From Pseudobutyrivibrio xylanivorans DSM 14809 (GTDB lineage: Bacteria; Bacillota; Clostridia; Lachnospirales; Lachnospiraceae), in assembly GCF_900141825.1 (NCBI RefSeq), contig NZ_FQYQ01000001.1, positions 186,001 to 250,000 on the forward strand: a DNA stretch of 64,000 nucleotides. The letters run 5' to 3'. Position 1 is the stretch's first letter, and every line of letters starts with the position of its first letter. Position numbers and translations under genes: made by a program. The notes under the pieces are model-generated. The model worked only from the letters and a program-made list of their open reading frames with translations, searched no databases and was not told the origin of the DNA. Of this stretch, positions 17,427-25,741 are shown piece by piece.

Positions 17427-19190
17427 ATGACTCAGTCACGTACACACAACTGTAACGAGCTTCGTCTCTCAGATGCAGGCAAGCAGGTTACTTTAGTTGG
17501 TTGGTTCGAAAACATTAGAAAGGTGTCTAAGAATCTTGGATTCGTTATCCTTCGTGATTTCTATGGCACTACACAGATAGTTGTTGAGACAGAAGAGATG
17601 ATGGCTGTTATCGATTCTGTTAATAAGGAATCTACAATCTCTGTTACTGGAGAGGTTCGTGAGCGTTCTTCTAAGAACACAGAGCTTCCAACTGGTGAGA
17701 TTGAGGTCGTTCCTACATCAATTGAGATTCTTGGAAAGTGTACTCACAACGAGCTTCCATTCGAGATTAATCGTTCAAAGGAAGCAGATGAGAACACTCG
17801 TCTTAAATATCGTTATCTTGATCTTCGTAATCCAGAGGTTAAGAGCAAGATTATCCTTCGTAGCAAGATCGTTGCAGAGCTTCGTGCTTCTATGATTGCT
17901 CACGATTTCATGGAGATTACTACTCCAATCCTTACATGTTCATCACCTGAGGGTGCTCGTGATTACCTTGTTCCAGCTCGTAATCACCCAGGAAAGTTCT
18001 ATGCACTTCCACAGGCACCACAGCAGTTCAAGCAGATTCTTATGGCATCTGGTTTTGACAGATACTTCCAGATTGCTCCATGTTTCCGTGATGAGGATGC
18101 TCGTGCAGACCGTTCTCCAGGAGAGTTCTATCAGCTTGATATGGAGATGGCATTTGCTTCTCAGGAAGATGTCTTCGCAGTTATCGAGGATGTACTTCCA
18201 CCTATCTTTGCTAAGTATGGCGTTTACAATTCAGCTTCTACAGCTCCATTTGTACGCATTCCATATCTTGAGTCAATGGACAAGTACGGAAGTGATAAAC
18301 CAGATCTTCGTATCGACCTTGTTCTTCAGGACGCTACAGAGGTTATGGCTGATTGCGGCTTTGGTCCATTTGAGGGCAATGTTGTTAAGGCTATCGTTGT
18401 TGATAACCTTACAGCTACACGTAAGCAGATTGATGCTATGATTGCTGAGGTCGAGGTTGCTACAGCTCAGAAGACATACTGGTTCAAGCTTGATGAGAAC
18501 GGCGAAATCGTTGGTGGTATTGCTAAGTTCCTTCAGGAGCGTAAGCAGGCAGTCATCGATGCACTTGGCCTTAAGCCAGGAGATTTTGTTGGTCTTGCAG
18601 CAGGTCCACTTCTCGTTGCTCAAAAGACTGCTGGTGTATTCAGAAAGCTTCTTGGTGCAGCTGCAGAAGGCCACATGAAGAAGGATACATACGAGTTCTG
18701 CTGGATTGTTGATTTCCCTATGTACGAAATCGGCGAGGAATCAGGCGAGCTTGAGTTCTGCCACAATCCATTCTCTATGCCACAGGGCGGTATGGATTCA
18801 CTTAAGAATCAGGAGCCACTTGATATCTTAGCTTACCAGTACGATTTAGTATGTAACGGTGTTGAGCTTTCATCAGGTGCTATCAGAAATCATGATCCAG
18901 AAATCATGATTGAGGCATTCAAGCTTGTTGGTCTTGGTGAGGATGATGTAAAGGCTAAGTTCCCAGCTATGTACAACGCATTCACATATGGTGCACCACC
19001 ACACGGTGGTATCGCTCCTGGTGTAGACCGTATGGTTATGCTTATTGCAGGAGAGGAAGCTATCCGCGAGGTTATTCCTTTCCCAATGAACAAGAACGCA
19101 CAGGATATCATGATGGACGCTCCTGCTACTGTAGATCAGAAGCAGCTTGACGATGTTCACATCGCTATCGTGATGCCTAAGGAAGATTAA
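17427..19190 (+). CDS. aspS: Aspartyl-tRNA synthetase
   Basis: Charges tRNA-Asp. 587 residues, the bacterial length. An OB-fold anticodon domain (1-105) is followed by the class II core with motif 2 FRDEDARADRSPGEFYQLDMEM, the bacterial GAD insertion (about 300-420), and motif 3 GAPPHGGIAPGVDRMVMLIAG. The GAGGAG ribosome site is nine bases upstream. Stands alone between two terminators. Confidence 0.97.
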   Translation: MTQSRTHNCNELRLSDAGKQVTLVGWFENIRKVSKNLGFVILRDFYGTTQIVVETEEMMAVIDSVNKESTISVTGEVRERSSKNTELPTGEIEVVPTSIEILGKCTHNELPFEINRSKEADENTRLKYRYLDLRNPEVKSKIILRSKIVAELRASMIAHDFMEITTPILTCSSPEGARDYLVPARNHPGKFYALPQAPQQFKQILMASGFDRYFQIAPCFRDEDARADRSPGEFYQLDMEMAFASQEDVFAVIEDVLPPIFAKYGVYNSASTAPFVRIPYLESMDKYGSDKPDLRIDLVLQDATEVMADCGFGPFEGNVVKAIVVDNLTATRKQIDAMIAEVEVATAQKTYWFKLDENGEIVGGIAKFLQERKQAVIDALGLKPGDFVGLAAGPLLVAQKTAGVFRKLLGAAAEGHMKKDTYEFCWIVDFPMYEIGEESGELEFCHNPFSMPQGGMDSLKNQEPLDILAYQYDLVCNGVELSSGAIRNHDPEIMIEAFKLVGLGEDDVKAKFPAMYNAFTYGAPPHGGIAPGVDRMVMLIAGEEAIREVIPFPMNKNAQDIMMDAPATVDQKQLDDVHIAIVMPKED

Positions 19191-19205
19191 TAAAGAGTTA
19201 GTGAA

Positions 19206-19239
19206 GAGATCTAGTCTTTGACTAGGTCTCTTTTTTTTC
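19206..19239 (+). terminator. Terminator after aspS
   Basis: GAGATCTAGTC / GACTAGGTCTC stem (one G-T pair) followed by eight T. Confidence 0.88.
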
Positions 19240-19361
19240 TTCATCCAGCTTGTTACATTGTATATGGCCATGTCACTGGTCAAGAGCAAGCCCTTCGGGA
19301 GCTTTGCTCTCTTGACTCAGCTCCATGAGCCATATAAATGGTAATCAAGCCGGATGAAGAA
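19237..19361 (+). repeat. Long imperfect hairpin (about 125 bases)
   Basis: TTCTTCATCC at the left end pairs with GGATGAAGAA region at the right, continuing through GTATATGGC/GCCATATA and CATG/CATG to an inner hairpin GTCAAGAG...CTCTTGAC capped by CCCTTCGGG. The left arm begins inside the T-run of the aspS terminator. No coding frame. It could be a structured transcript or a small non-autonomous element. Confidence 0.6.
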
Positions 19362-19366
19362 ATAGT

Positions 19367-19384
19367 CTGTGGCTGCCGCCACAG
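19367..19384 (+). repeat. CTGTGG hairpin, left flank of the palindrome array
   Basis: CTGTGGC-tgcc-GCCACAG followed by CACA. A near copy at 19746 lies at the other end of the array. Confidence 0.55.
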
Positions 19385-19491
19385 CACATATAACAGGTGA
19401 AAAATTAGAACTGTGGCATTAGTTTTGTGAAGGTACAGTTTAATTCAGAAGAAGCTCAAATAACACTGTAAAATCATAAATCAAATGTTAT

Positions 19492-19741
19492 TTACGGAAT
19501 TTCAGGCTTCATTCATTGCTTTTTCCGTAGCTGTAATCCTTAATTCCAAGGCAATTACGTAACATATAGCTATTTACAGCTTTTGTTACGTAGGATTTAA
19601 ACAAATATTTTTCTCAGAACGTCTAATTCTATGAAATCCCTACGTAAAATATTGTCATAGCAGTATGTTCTTCCGTAATCAGACTAAAAGTAAGAAAAAC
19701 GACTACGTAATAAATCGCCCTAAATACAATATGTTCCGTAA
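19492..19741 (+). repeat. Phased array of eight 8-bp ACGT/CCGT palindromes
   Basis: Sites at 19492 (TTACGGAA), 19523 (TTCCGTAG), 19555 (TTACGTAA), 19586 (TTACGTAG), 19640 (CTACGTAA), 19671 (TTCCGTAA), 19703 (CTACGTAA) and 19734 (TTCCGTAA). Spacing start to start is 31, 32, 31, then 54, then 31, 32, 31. That is close to three turns of B-DNA, so the sites would face the same side. A degenerate GAACGTCT at 19617 partly fills the gap. The spacers share no sequence. A further CTACGTAA at 19837 overlaps the 3' end of the next gene. The rest of 19191-19826 holds no gene. Confidence 0.65.
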
Positions 19742-19745
19742 TGTA

Positions 19746-19762
19746 CTGTGGTGGTGCCACAG
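19746..19762 (+). repeat. CTGTGG hairpin, right flank of the palindrome array
   Basis: CTGTGGTGGTGCCACAG, followed by CACAAGCCTGATGAAGAA. The tail resembles the AAGCCGGATGAAGAA that precedes the left-flank copy. Confidence 0.55.
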
Positions 19763-19776
19763 CACAAGCCTGATGA

Positions 19777-19811
19777 AGAAAAAAAGGAACTTAGCCAAAA
19801 GACTAAGTCCC
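19777..19811 (-). terminator. Terminator of the ECF S-component gene
   Basis: On the minus strand GGGACTTAGTC and GGCTAAGTTCC form a stem followed by eight T. Confidence 0.8.
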
Positions 19812-19826
19812 TAAATAATGCCTGTT

Positions 19827-20387
19827 CTACACCAACCTACGTAATACAGGATATACAATTGTACTAATGATTACCCCGAAAACTCCCTGAATGATATTAG
19901 GTACGATGCCTGCAAAAGAGGCAACAACACCTGCAGAGATGGATGTTTTATTTACAATGGCCAACATGAATATTTCGAAGAGAAAATATCCAAGCACCAT
20001 GACAGCCTCGCCTGCGATTCCAGAAATGATTAGGGTAGGTAACTCAGTTTTATTACTGAGGATTCTGGAGATTGCTTTGAAAACAAAGTATCCAACGAGA
20101 GCTGTCAGTGCCTTGATAACAAATGTGGCTGGAACATAAATGAAATAGCCACCAATTAAATCTGAAAGTGCAGAACCAATCCCAGCGGCCAACGCTCCCC
20201 ACAGAGGCCCTAAGAGAAGTCCTGATAATAATACAAATCCGTCTCCTGGATGAATGTAGCCCATGGTGGGTGTTGGTACTTTGATAATCATAGTGCCTAC
20301 ACATGTTAGTGCTGCCATAAGTGCAGCGATTATAACTTTTCTTGTATGAATTCTGTTTGCTGAGTAATGTGTTGCCTGGCTATCCAT
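19827..20387 (-). CDS. ECF transporter S component, probably for a B6 vitamer
   Basis: 186 residues with five to six hydrophobic helices and the S-component pattern: a cytoplasmic N-terminus with RKVIIAALMAALTCVGTMI, then GYIHPGDGFVLLSGLLLGPLWGALAAGIGSALSDLI. These proteins capture a vitamin and use shared EcfAAT ATPases encoded elsewhere. The divergent neighbour is a MocR/PdxR-type regulator, which suggests a pyridoxine-type substrate; this is inference from context. AAGGAGG precedes the start. Confidence 0.75.
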   Translation of the reverse strand: MDSQATHYSANRIHTRKVIIAALMAALTCVGTMIIKVPTPTMGYIHPGDGFVLLSGLLLGPLWGALAAGIGSALSDLIGGYFIYVPATFVIKALTALVGYFVFKAISRILSNKTELPTLIISGIAGEAVMVLGYFLFEIFMLAIVNKTSISAGVVASFAGIVPNIIQGVFGVIISTIVYPVLRRLV

Positions 20388-20505
20388 GATGTTCCTCCTT
20401 GTGTCTGGTAAAAAATTACTTTTCTTTTTTTTATGTTGGGGCTATAATACCACCAAACTGATACCTAAAAAATGGACAAAAATAAATAAAAAATAGGGGA
20501 CAGAT

Positions 20506-21810
20506 ATGAAAGTATACGAAAAGGTCTACAATTACTACATTGAAGAAATGAAGAAGGGTTCTCTGAAAAATGGGGATAAAATTCCATCGTTAAGGGAAAC
20601 AGAGCGAATTTTAGATGTGAGCAGAACCTCTGTAGAAACAGGTTACATGCAGCTTGCAGCAGATGGATACATTTATTCTGTGGAAAAGGTAGGTTTTTTT
20701 GTTTCAGAGATGGCAGAGCAGCTTTCTGCCATAAATAAATCAAGTCAGAAGCAATTCAAAGAGCCGTTTGAAAAAAAGAAATCAACCAAACCTGTGGCAA
20801 AATATGATCTTGCCACAATCGGAGAGGACAAAAGAAGTTCATGCCTGGATTTGTGGAGACGCTACATGAAATCAGCCCTACGACAGGAGGAAAGGTTGCT
20901 TACCTATGCCAAAAATCAAGGTGAGGATGATCTTCGCGAGGAAATTGCCAGTTATGTTAGGAAGAATAGAAATATTATCTGCTCCCCAGAAGATATAGTA
21001 ATTGGTGCAGGTTTCCAGAGCCTTCTAATCATATTAATGGGGCTTATAGATGGAGAAAAGAGCATATCGTTCCCAACCAGAAATTTCTCAGATGGAGCAG
21101 CCGTATTTAGTAATGGTGGATATGAAGTTAGATATAGAAACAAGGAAAGTCATGTTATTTATGTTACTCCTTCCTATATGACTAAATGGGGAGAAATAAT
21201 GACTATGAAGCGTCGTCGCGAGCTTATAGAGCATGCTCAGAAAAATGACCATTTAATAATCGAGGATGATTATCAGAATGAGTTCGTATTTTCCAGCAAA
21301 CCTACACCAAGCTTGTATGCTATGACTGGTGGAGACAGGGTGGCATTCCTTGGTTCCTTTTCAAGAATATTGTTGCCTAGCGTCCGTATAAGTTTCCTGA
21401 TACTTCCCAAGGAATATCGTGACCGATACTTAAAAAATCAAAATCTCTATAACCAGACAGCTTCGAAAGCTGAGCAGATTGCTCTGACCCAGTTCCTTAG
21501 AGATGGCCATCTAAACAGACATATAAAAAAGACCTCAAGATTGTATGAGGATAAAAGAATTAAATTCTACAATCTGCTAAAGAAATACTTTAAGGATGAT
21601 TCGGAAATCTATATGGGAAACAGTGGAATGGAAATAGGACTTGTTATTCATAAGCCGAACCTTTCTGCAAAAATCAAGGATTCTGGAGTGGAGGTTCATA
21701 TTGTCGAGGAGTCAAAAGAATCCACTACACTACTATTATCATGCGGTATTATTGAAGAAAGCGAAATGGAGGCTGCTATAAAGAAATTATATATAGGTTT
21801 ACAAAAATAG
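20506..21810 (+). CDS. MocR/PdxR-like GntR regulator with aminotransferase domain
   Basis: 434 residues. GntR winged helix at 1-70 (NGDKIPSLRETERILDVSRTSVETGYMQLAADGYI), then a fold-type I PLP domain with IIEDDYQNEFVF and GSFSRILLPSVRISFL. The usual PLP lysine context (S/G-S-F-S-K) reads GSFSRILLPS, so Arg may replace the Schiff-base Lys. PdxR proteins sense PLP and control B6 genes; here the target would be the divergent S component. GGGGA lies just upstream of the ATG. Confidence 0.8.
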   Translation: MKVYEKVYNYYIEEMKKGSLKNGDKIPSLRETERILDVSRTSVETGYMQLAADGYIYSVEKVGFFVSEMAEQLSAINKSSQKQFKEPFEKKKSTKPVAKYDLATIGEDKRSSCLDLWRRYMKSALRQEERLLTYAKNQGEDDLREEIASYVRKNRNIICSPEDIVIGAGFQSLLIILMGLIDGEKSISFPTRNFSDGAAVFSNGGYEVRYRNKESHVIYVTPSYMTKWGEIMTMKRRRELIEHAQKNDHLIIEDDYQNEFVFSSKPTPSLYAMTGGDRVAFLGSFSRILLPSVRISFLILPKEYRDRYLKNQNLYNQTASKAEQIALTQFLRDGHLNRHIKKTSRLYEDKRIKFYNLLKKYFKDDSEIYMGNSGMEIGLVIHKPNLSAKIKDSGVEVHIVEESKESTTLLLSCGIIEESEMEAAIKKLYIGLQK

Positions 21811-21875
21811 TTTAGTGTGGTAGAGTGATAAAGTAATAAAGCAATGGAACTAAAAAGAACGAGGAGAGTATAAAT

Positions 21876-22712
21876 ATGAGGAGAAAGATTATTGCATTAC
21901 TTTTATCAGCTTCTATGATGGTAGCTTCTTTTGTAGCTTGTGGTTCGAATGGAACACCTGTTACTGGTGAAACAGCTCCGGATGTAGAGACTGAGGAATC
22001 TACAGAGAGTGATGTGTCTTACATACAGCAAAAAGGCACTCTGTTGGTTGGTATCACAGATTTTGCGCCAATGGATTACAAGAGTGATGAAGGAGAGTGG
22101 ATTGGATTCGATGCAGATTTGGCAAAGAAGGTCGCTGAGAGTTTAGGAGTAGAAGTAGAGTTTGTTGAGATTGATTGGGACAACAAAATTTTAGAGCTTC
22201 AGAATAAATCAATCGATGTTGTATGGAACGGTATGACACTTACACCAGAGGTTACCAGCTCAATGGAATGCTCGAAGGCATATCTTAACAATGCACAGGT
22301 TGTTGTAGTCTCTGCTGATAAAGCAGATTCCATTAAGACAGCAGAGGATGCTTCGGAGCTTAGCTTTGCAGTTGAATCTGGTTCTGCTGGTGAGGCAGCT
22401 GCGGAGGAAAATAGTTATAATTATGTAGCTGTTAAATCTCAGGCTGATGCAGTTATGGAAGTTGCTGCTGGTACATCAGATGCCTGCATAATTGACCTTC
22501 TTATGGCTGGAGCAATGATTGGTGAAGGAACAAGTTATCCCGATCTTGCACACACAGTTGAGCTTACAACAGAAGAGTACGGTATTGGATGCCGTAAGGA
22601 TTCTGATTTAGCAAACTATATTAATGAGCAGCTTAAGGCACTTTACGATGATGGAACAATGGAAAGCATTGGAACTGAGTACGGTGTACAGGAAGCAATA
22701 GTAGCTCAGTAA
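21876..22712 (+). CDS. Amino-acid ABC transporter binding lipoprotein
   Basis: 278 residues with lipobox VACG and a type 3 solute-binding domain: GTLLVGITDFAPMDYKSDEGEWIGFDADLAKKVAESLGVEVEFVEIDW, IDVVWNGMTLTPE and the CIIDLLMAGAMIG hinge. It captures a polar amino acid outside the cell. First of a three-gene set with a permease and an ATPase within 30 bases of each other. Confidence 0.9.
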   Translation: MRRKIIALLLSASMMVASFVACGSNGTPVTGETAPDVETEESTESDVSYIQQKGTLLVGITDFAPMDYKSDEGEWIGFDADLAKKVAESLGVEVEFVEIDWDNKILELQNKSIDVVWNGMTLTPEVTSSMECSKAYLNNAQVVVVSADKADSIKTAEDASELSFAVESGSAGEAAAEENSYNYVAVKSQADAVMEVAAGTSDACIIDLLMAGAMIGEGTSYPDLAHTVELTTEEYGIGCRKDSDLANYINEQLKALYDDGTMESIGTEYGVQEAIVAQ

Positions 22713-22726
22713 TTAAGGATAAAAAT

Positions 22727-23383
22727 ATGTTTACAACAGTTACGATGTCTTTATTTGAGGGTTTCTTAGGAACCCTCAAATTGTTTAGTTTAACACTTTT
22801 ATTTTCACTACCACTTGGACTTATCATAAGCTTTGGTTCTATGAGTAAGAGCCCTATTATCAGATGGCCTATTAGATTTATTATCTGGGTTGTCAGAGGA
22901 ACTCCACTTATGCTTCAGCTTTTGGTTATCTTTTATGGTCCAGGCATCTTCTTTGGTACCAATCTTTGGGGTTCAGGAGATGGTGGAAGATTCACTGCTG
23001 CTTTAGTGGCTTTTGTTTTCAACTACGCTTGCTACTTTAGTGAAATCTTTAGGGGCGGAATTCAGTCTATCCATAAGGGACAGTATGAGGCTGCGGCAGT
23101 GCTTGGTCTGACCAAGTCTCAGACATTCTTTAGGATTGTACTTATTCAGGTAGTGAAGAGAATTGTTCCACCTATTTCAAACGAGGTAATCACACTTGTA
23201 AAGGATACTTCTCTTGCAAGAGTTATCGCTTTCTACGAGATTATTTGGGAAGGCGAGCGTTTCATCAAGAGTGCCGGTATTATCTGGCCATTATTCTATA
23301 CAGGTGCATTCTACCTGATATTCAGCGGATTGCTTACACTGCTCTTCGGATACATAGAAAAGAAATTAGATTATTTTAAATAG
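22727..23383 (+). CDS. Amino-acid ABC transporter permease (HisMQ type)
   Basis: 218 residues, five helices, with the EAA loop QYEAAAVLGLTKSQTFFRIVLIQVVKRIVPP that contacts the ATPase. Single permease, so it likely acts as a homodimer with the neighbouring ATPase. Confidence 0.92.
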   Translation: MFTTVTMSLFEGFLGTLKLFSLTLLFSLPLGLIISFGSMSKSPIIRWPIRFIIWVVRGTPLMLQLLVIFYGPGIFFGTNLWGSGDGGRFTAALVAFVFNYACYFSEIFRGGIQSIHKGQYEAAAVLGLTKSQTFFRIVLIQVVKRIVPPISNEVITLVKDTSLARVIAFYEIIWEGERFIKSAGIIWPLFYTGAFYLIFSGLLTLLFGYIEKKLDYFK

Positions 23384-23392
23384 AGGACGAAA

Positions 23393-24145
23393 ATGTCTAT
23401 TTTAGAAGTAAATAACATAAAAAAGAAATTTGATAATACAGAGATTCTCAAAGGAATCAGCTTCAGCATGGAAAAGGGTGAGACCCTTTCTATACTGGGA
23501 AGCTCAGGGTCAGGAAAGACTACGTTGCTTCGATGTCTGAATTTCCTGGAGACTCCTAATGAGGGCACTATTACTGTTAATGATAACTGCCTGTTTGACG
23601 CTAAAAATGGACCATTAAGAGATGGTGATTTGAGGGAAAAGAGGCTTCACTTTGGAATGGTATTTCAGCAGTTTAATCTGTTCCCACAGTATACAGCACT
23701 GGAAAATGTCACCCTTGCACCAAAGCTGGAGAACAGAGGAAAATCACAGGATGAAATCATAGAAAATGGCAAGCTGTTTTTAGATAAGATGGGACTTTCC
23801 GATAGAATGAACAATTACCCTCATCAGCTTTCAGGTGGACAGCAGCAGCGTGTAGCTATAGCAAGAGCATTGGCACTTCGCCCTGATATACTCTGCTTTG
23901 ACGAGCCCACCAGCGCTTTGGACCCAGAGCTTACAGGTGAGGTACTCAAGGTTATCAAGGAGCTTGCTGAGCAGCACACAACAATGATTATTGTTACCCA
24001 TGAAATCGGATTTGCCAGGGATGTTTCCGACAAAATCATCTTTATGGATGATGGCGTTATCGCTGATGAAGGCACCCCTGATCAGGTCATAGATAATCCT
24101 TCAAATGAGAGGACGAGACAGTTTTTGGCTAATTATTTAAAGTAG
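23393..24145 (+). CDS. Amino-acid ABC transporter ATPase (GlnQ type)
   Basis: 250 residues. Walker A GSSGSGKTT (about 36-44), Q-loop VFQQFNLFPQYT, signature LSGGQQQRVAIARAL, Walker B ILCFDEPTSALDP, and the H-loop THE. Energises uptake by the two preceding proteins. A sodium symporter follows 19 bases later, possibly cotranscribed. Confidence 0.95.
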   Translation: MSILEVNNIKKKFDNTEILKGISFSMEKGETLSILGSSGSGKTTLLRCLNFLETPNEGTITVNDNCLFDAKNGPLRDGDLREKRLHFGMVFQQFNLFPQYTALENVTLAPKLENRGKSQDEIIENGKLFLDKMGLSDRMNNYPHQLSGGQQQRVAIARALALRPDILCFDEPTSALDPELTGEVLKVIKELAEQHTTMIIVTHEIGFARDVSDKIIFMDDGVIADEGTPDQVIDNPSNERTRQFLANYLK

Positions 24146-24164
24146 TTTAGGAAGGGAGATTTGT

Positions 24165-25679
24165 ATGGCAACATTAGGTATCGTAATTGCGATAGTGATT
24201 TATCTGGCAGCGCTTCTAATTATGGGAGCTACCTTTGCAAAGGAAAATCACACAGTCGGAGATTATTATTTAGGTGGACGTAAGCTTGGCCCCTTTGTAA
24301 CAGCTATGAGCGCGGAGGCTTCTGATATGTCCTCATGGCTTCTTATGGGACTTCCAGGTGTAGCCTACGCAACAGGTATTTGCGATGTTTTCTGGACAGC
24401 GCTTGGACTTGGAATTGGAACTTACGTTAACTGGTTACTGGTGGCGAAGAGACTTCGAAAGTATTCTGAAAAGAATAATTCAGTTACTATACCGGATTTC
24501 TTTGAAAATCGTTTCAGAGATAAGAGTCATACATTGATGCTTATTTCCTCTTTAATCATAGTAGTATTCTTTGTACCATATGTTGGTTCAGGATTTGCAG
24601 CCTGCGGAAAGCTTTTTTCATCATTGTTTGGACTTGATTATACAATCGCAATGCTTGCTTCAGCAGCTGTAATCATTGGATATACAGCTACAGGTGGATT
24701 TATGGCTGCCAGTGTTACAGACTTTATCCAGTCGATTATTATGACAATTGCTCTTATAGCAGTTGTATGCTTCGGACTTTCAACAGTAGATGGAATTGCT
24801 ACAGTAAGCACTTATTCTAACTCATTAGATGGATATATCAGCCTTACAGCAATGCATGATTTCGAGTCAGCAAGCCGCGTTTCATATGGTGGAATCATCA
24901 CCATCATTTCAACAATGGCATGGGGACTTGGATATTTTGGAATGCCACATATTCTTCTTAGATTTATGGCTATAGAGGACCCAGAAAAGATTAAGCTTAG
25001 CCGCCGTATTTCTACTGTATGGGTATTTATAGCAATGGGCGTTGCTATCTTCATCGGTGTTATGACAAGAACAATGGTACACGAAGGGGCAATAGGAGAG
25101 CTTGTAGATTCGGAGCGAGCAATCGTTATTATTGCACAGACGCTGGCGGAGCATAGCTTTATAGCATCTCTTTTGGCAGGTGTAATCTTAGCAGGAATTC
25201 TTGCCTGCACAATGTCTACATGTGATTCACAGATGCTTGCAGCTTCATCATCAGTATCTGAGAACATTTTACATGAGACCTTTGGAATCAATCTATCTGA
25301 GCATATGCAGATGGTTATGGCAAGGGTGGTACTTGTTATCATTGCTGCTATTGGTGTCATCATAGCAAGAGACCCTAACAGCTCAGTATTTGGTATCGTG
25401 TCATTTGCATGGGCAGGGTTTGGAGCTGCTTTTGGACCAATCATGCTTCTTGCATTGTTTTGGAAGAGAGCCAATAAATACGGTGCTATTGCAGGTATGA
25501 TTGGCGGTGGTGTAATGATATTTGTATGGAAGTTTGGTATAAAGCCAATGGGTGGAATCTTTGGTATTTACGAGCTTTTGCCAGCATTTATCGTAGCGCT
25601 GATTCTTTGTGTTGTAGTAAGTCTTCTTACACCTGCTCCAGAAAAGGAGATAGTAGAGGAGTTTGAATCCATAAGATAA
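24165..25679 (+). CDS. putP: Sodium/proline symporter (SSS family)
   Basis: 504 residues, 12-13 helices. DYYLGGRKLGPFVTAMSAEASDMSSWLLMGLPGVAYATG is the PutP sodium- and proline-site region. The length is that of PutP. Specificity for proline is by family resemblance only. AAGGGAG lies upstream of the ATG, and a bidirectional terminator follows. Confidence 0.85.
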   Translation: MATLGIVIAIVIYLAALLIMGATFAKENHTVGDYYLGGRKLGPFVTAMSAEASDMSSWLLMGLPGVAYATGICDVFWTALGLGIGTYVNWLLVAKRLRKYSEKNNSVTIPDFFENRFRDKSHTLMLISSLIIVVFFVPYVGSGFAACGKLFSSLFGLDYTIAMLASAAVIIGYTATGGFMAASVTDFIQSIIMTIALIAVVCFGLSTVDGIATVSTYSNSLDGYISLTAMHDFESASRVSYGGIITIISTMAWGLGYFGMPHILLRFMAIEDPEKIKLSRRISTVWVFIAMGVAIFIGVMTRTMVHEGAIGELVDSERAIVIIAQTLAEHSFIASLLAGVILAGILACTMSTCDSQMLAASSSVSENILHETFGINLSEHMQMVMARVVLVIIAAIGVIIARDPNSSVFGIVSFAWAGFGAAFGPIMLLALFWKRANKYGAIAGMIGGGVMIFVWKFGIKPMGGIFGIYELLPAFIVALILCVVVSLLTPAPEKEIVEEFESIR

Positions 25680-25688
25680 AATAAAAAA

Positions 25689-25741
25689 TTAAGAGCCGGT
25701 TAGGTACCCTTTTAAAATGGTATCCAACTGGCTCTTATTTT
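25689..25741. terminator. Bidirectional terminator between putP and the EAL gene
   Basis: AAGAGCCGGTTAGGTACC pairs with GGTATCCAACTGGCTCTT. T-rich on the plus side (TATTTTTG) and AATTTTTTATT on the minus side, so it can stop both converging genes. Confidence 0.85.

Noticed and set aside
17896-18441. Open frame inside aspS
   Set aside because: It lies in another frame of a certain gene and has no ribosome site; composition shadow.
19492-19741. CRISPR array
   Set aside because: Repeat units are only 8 bp and vary; spacers are 23-24 bases; no cas genes are in the window.
24812-25474. Minus-strand open frame opposite putP
   Set aside because: Antisense shadow of a clear membrane protein gene with no start signals.
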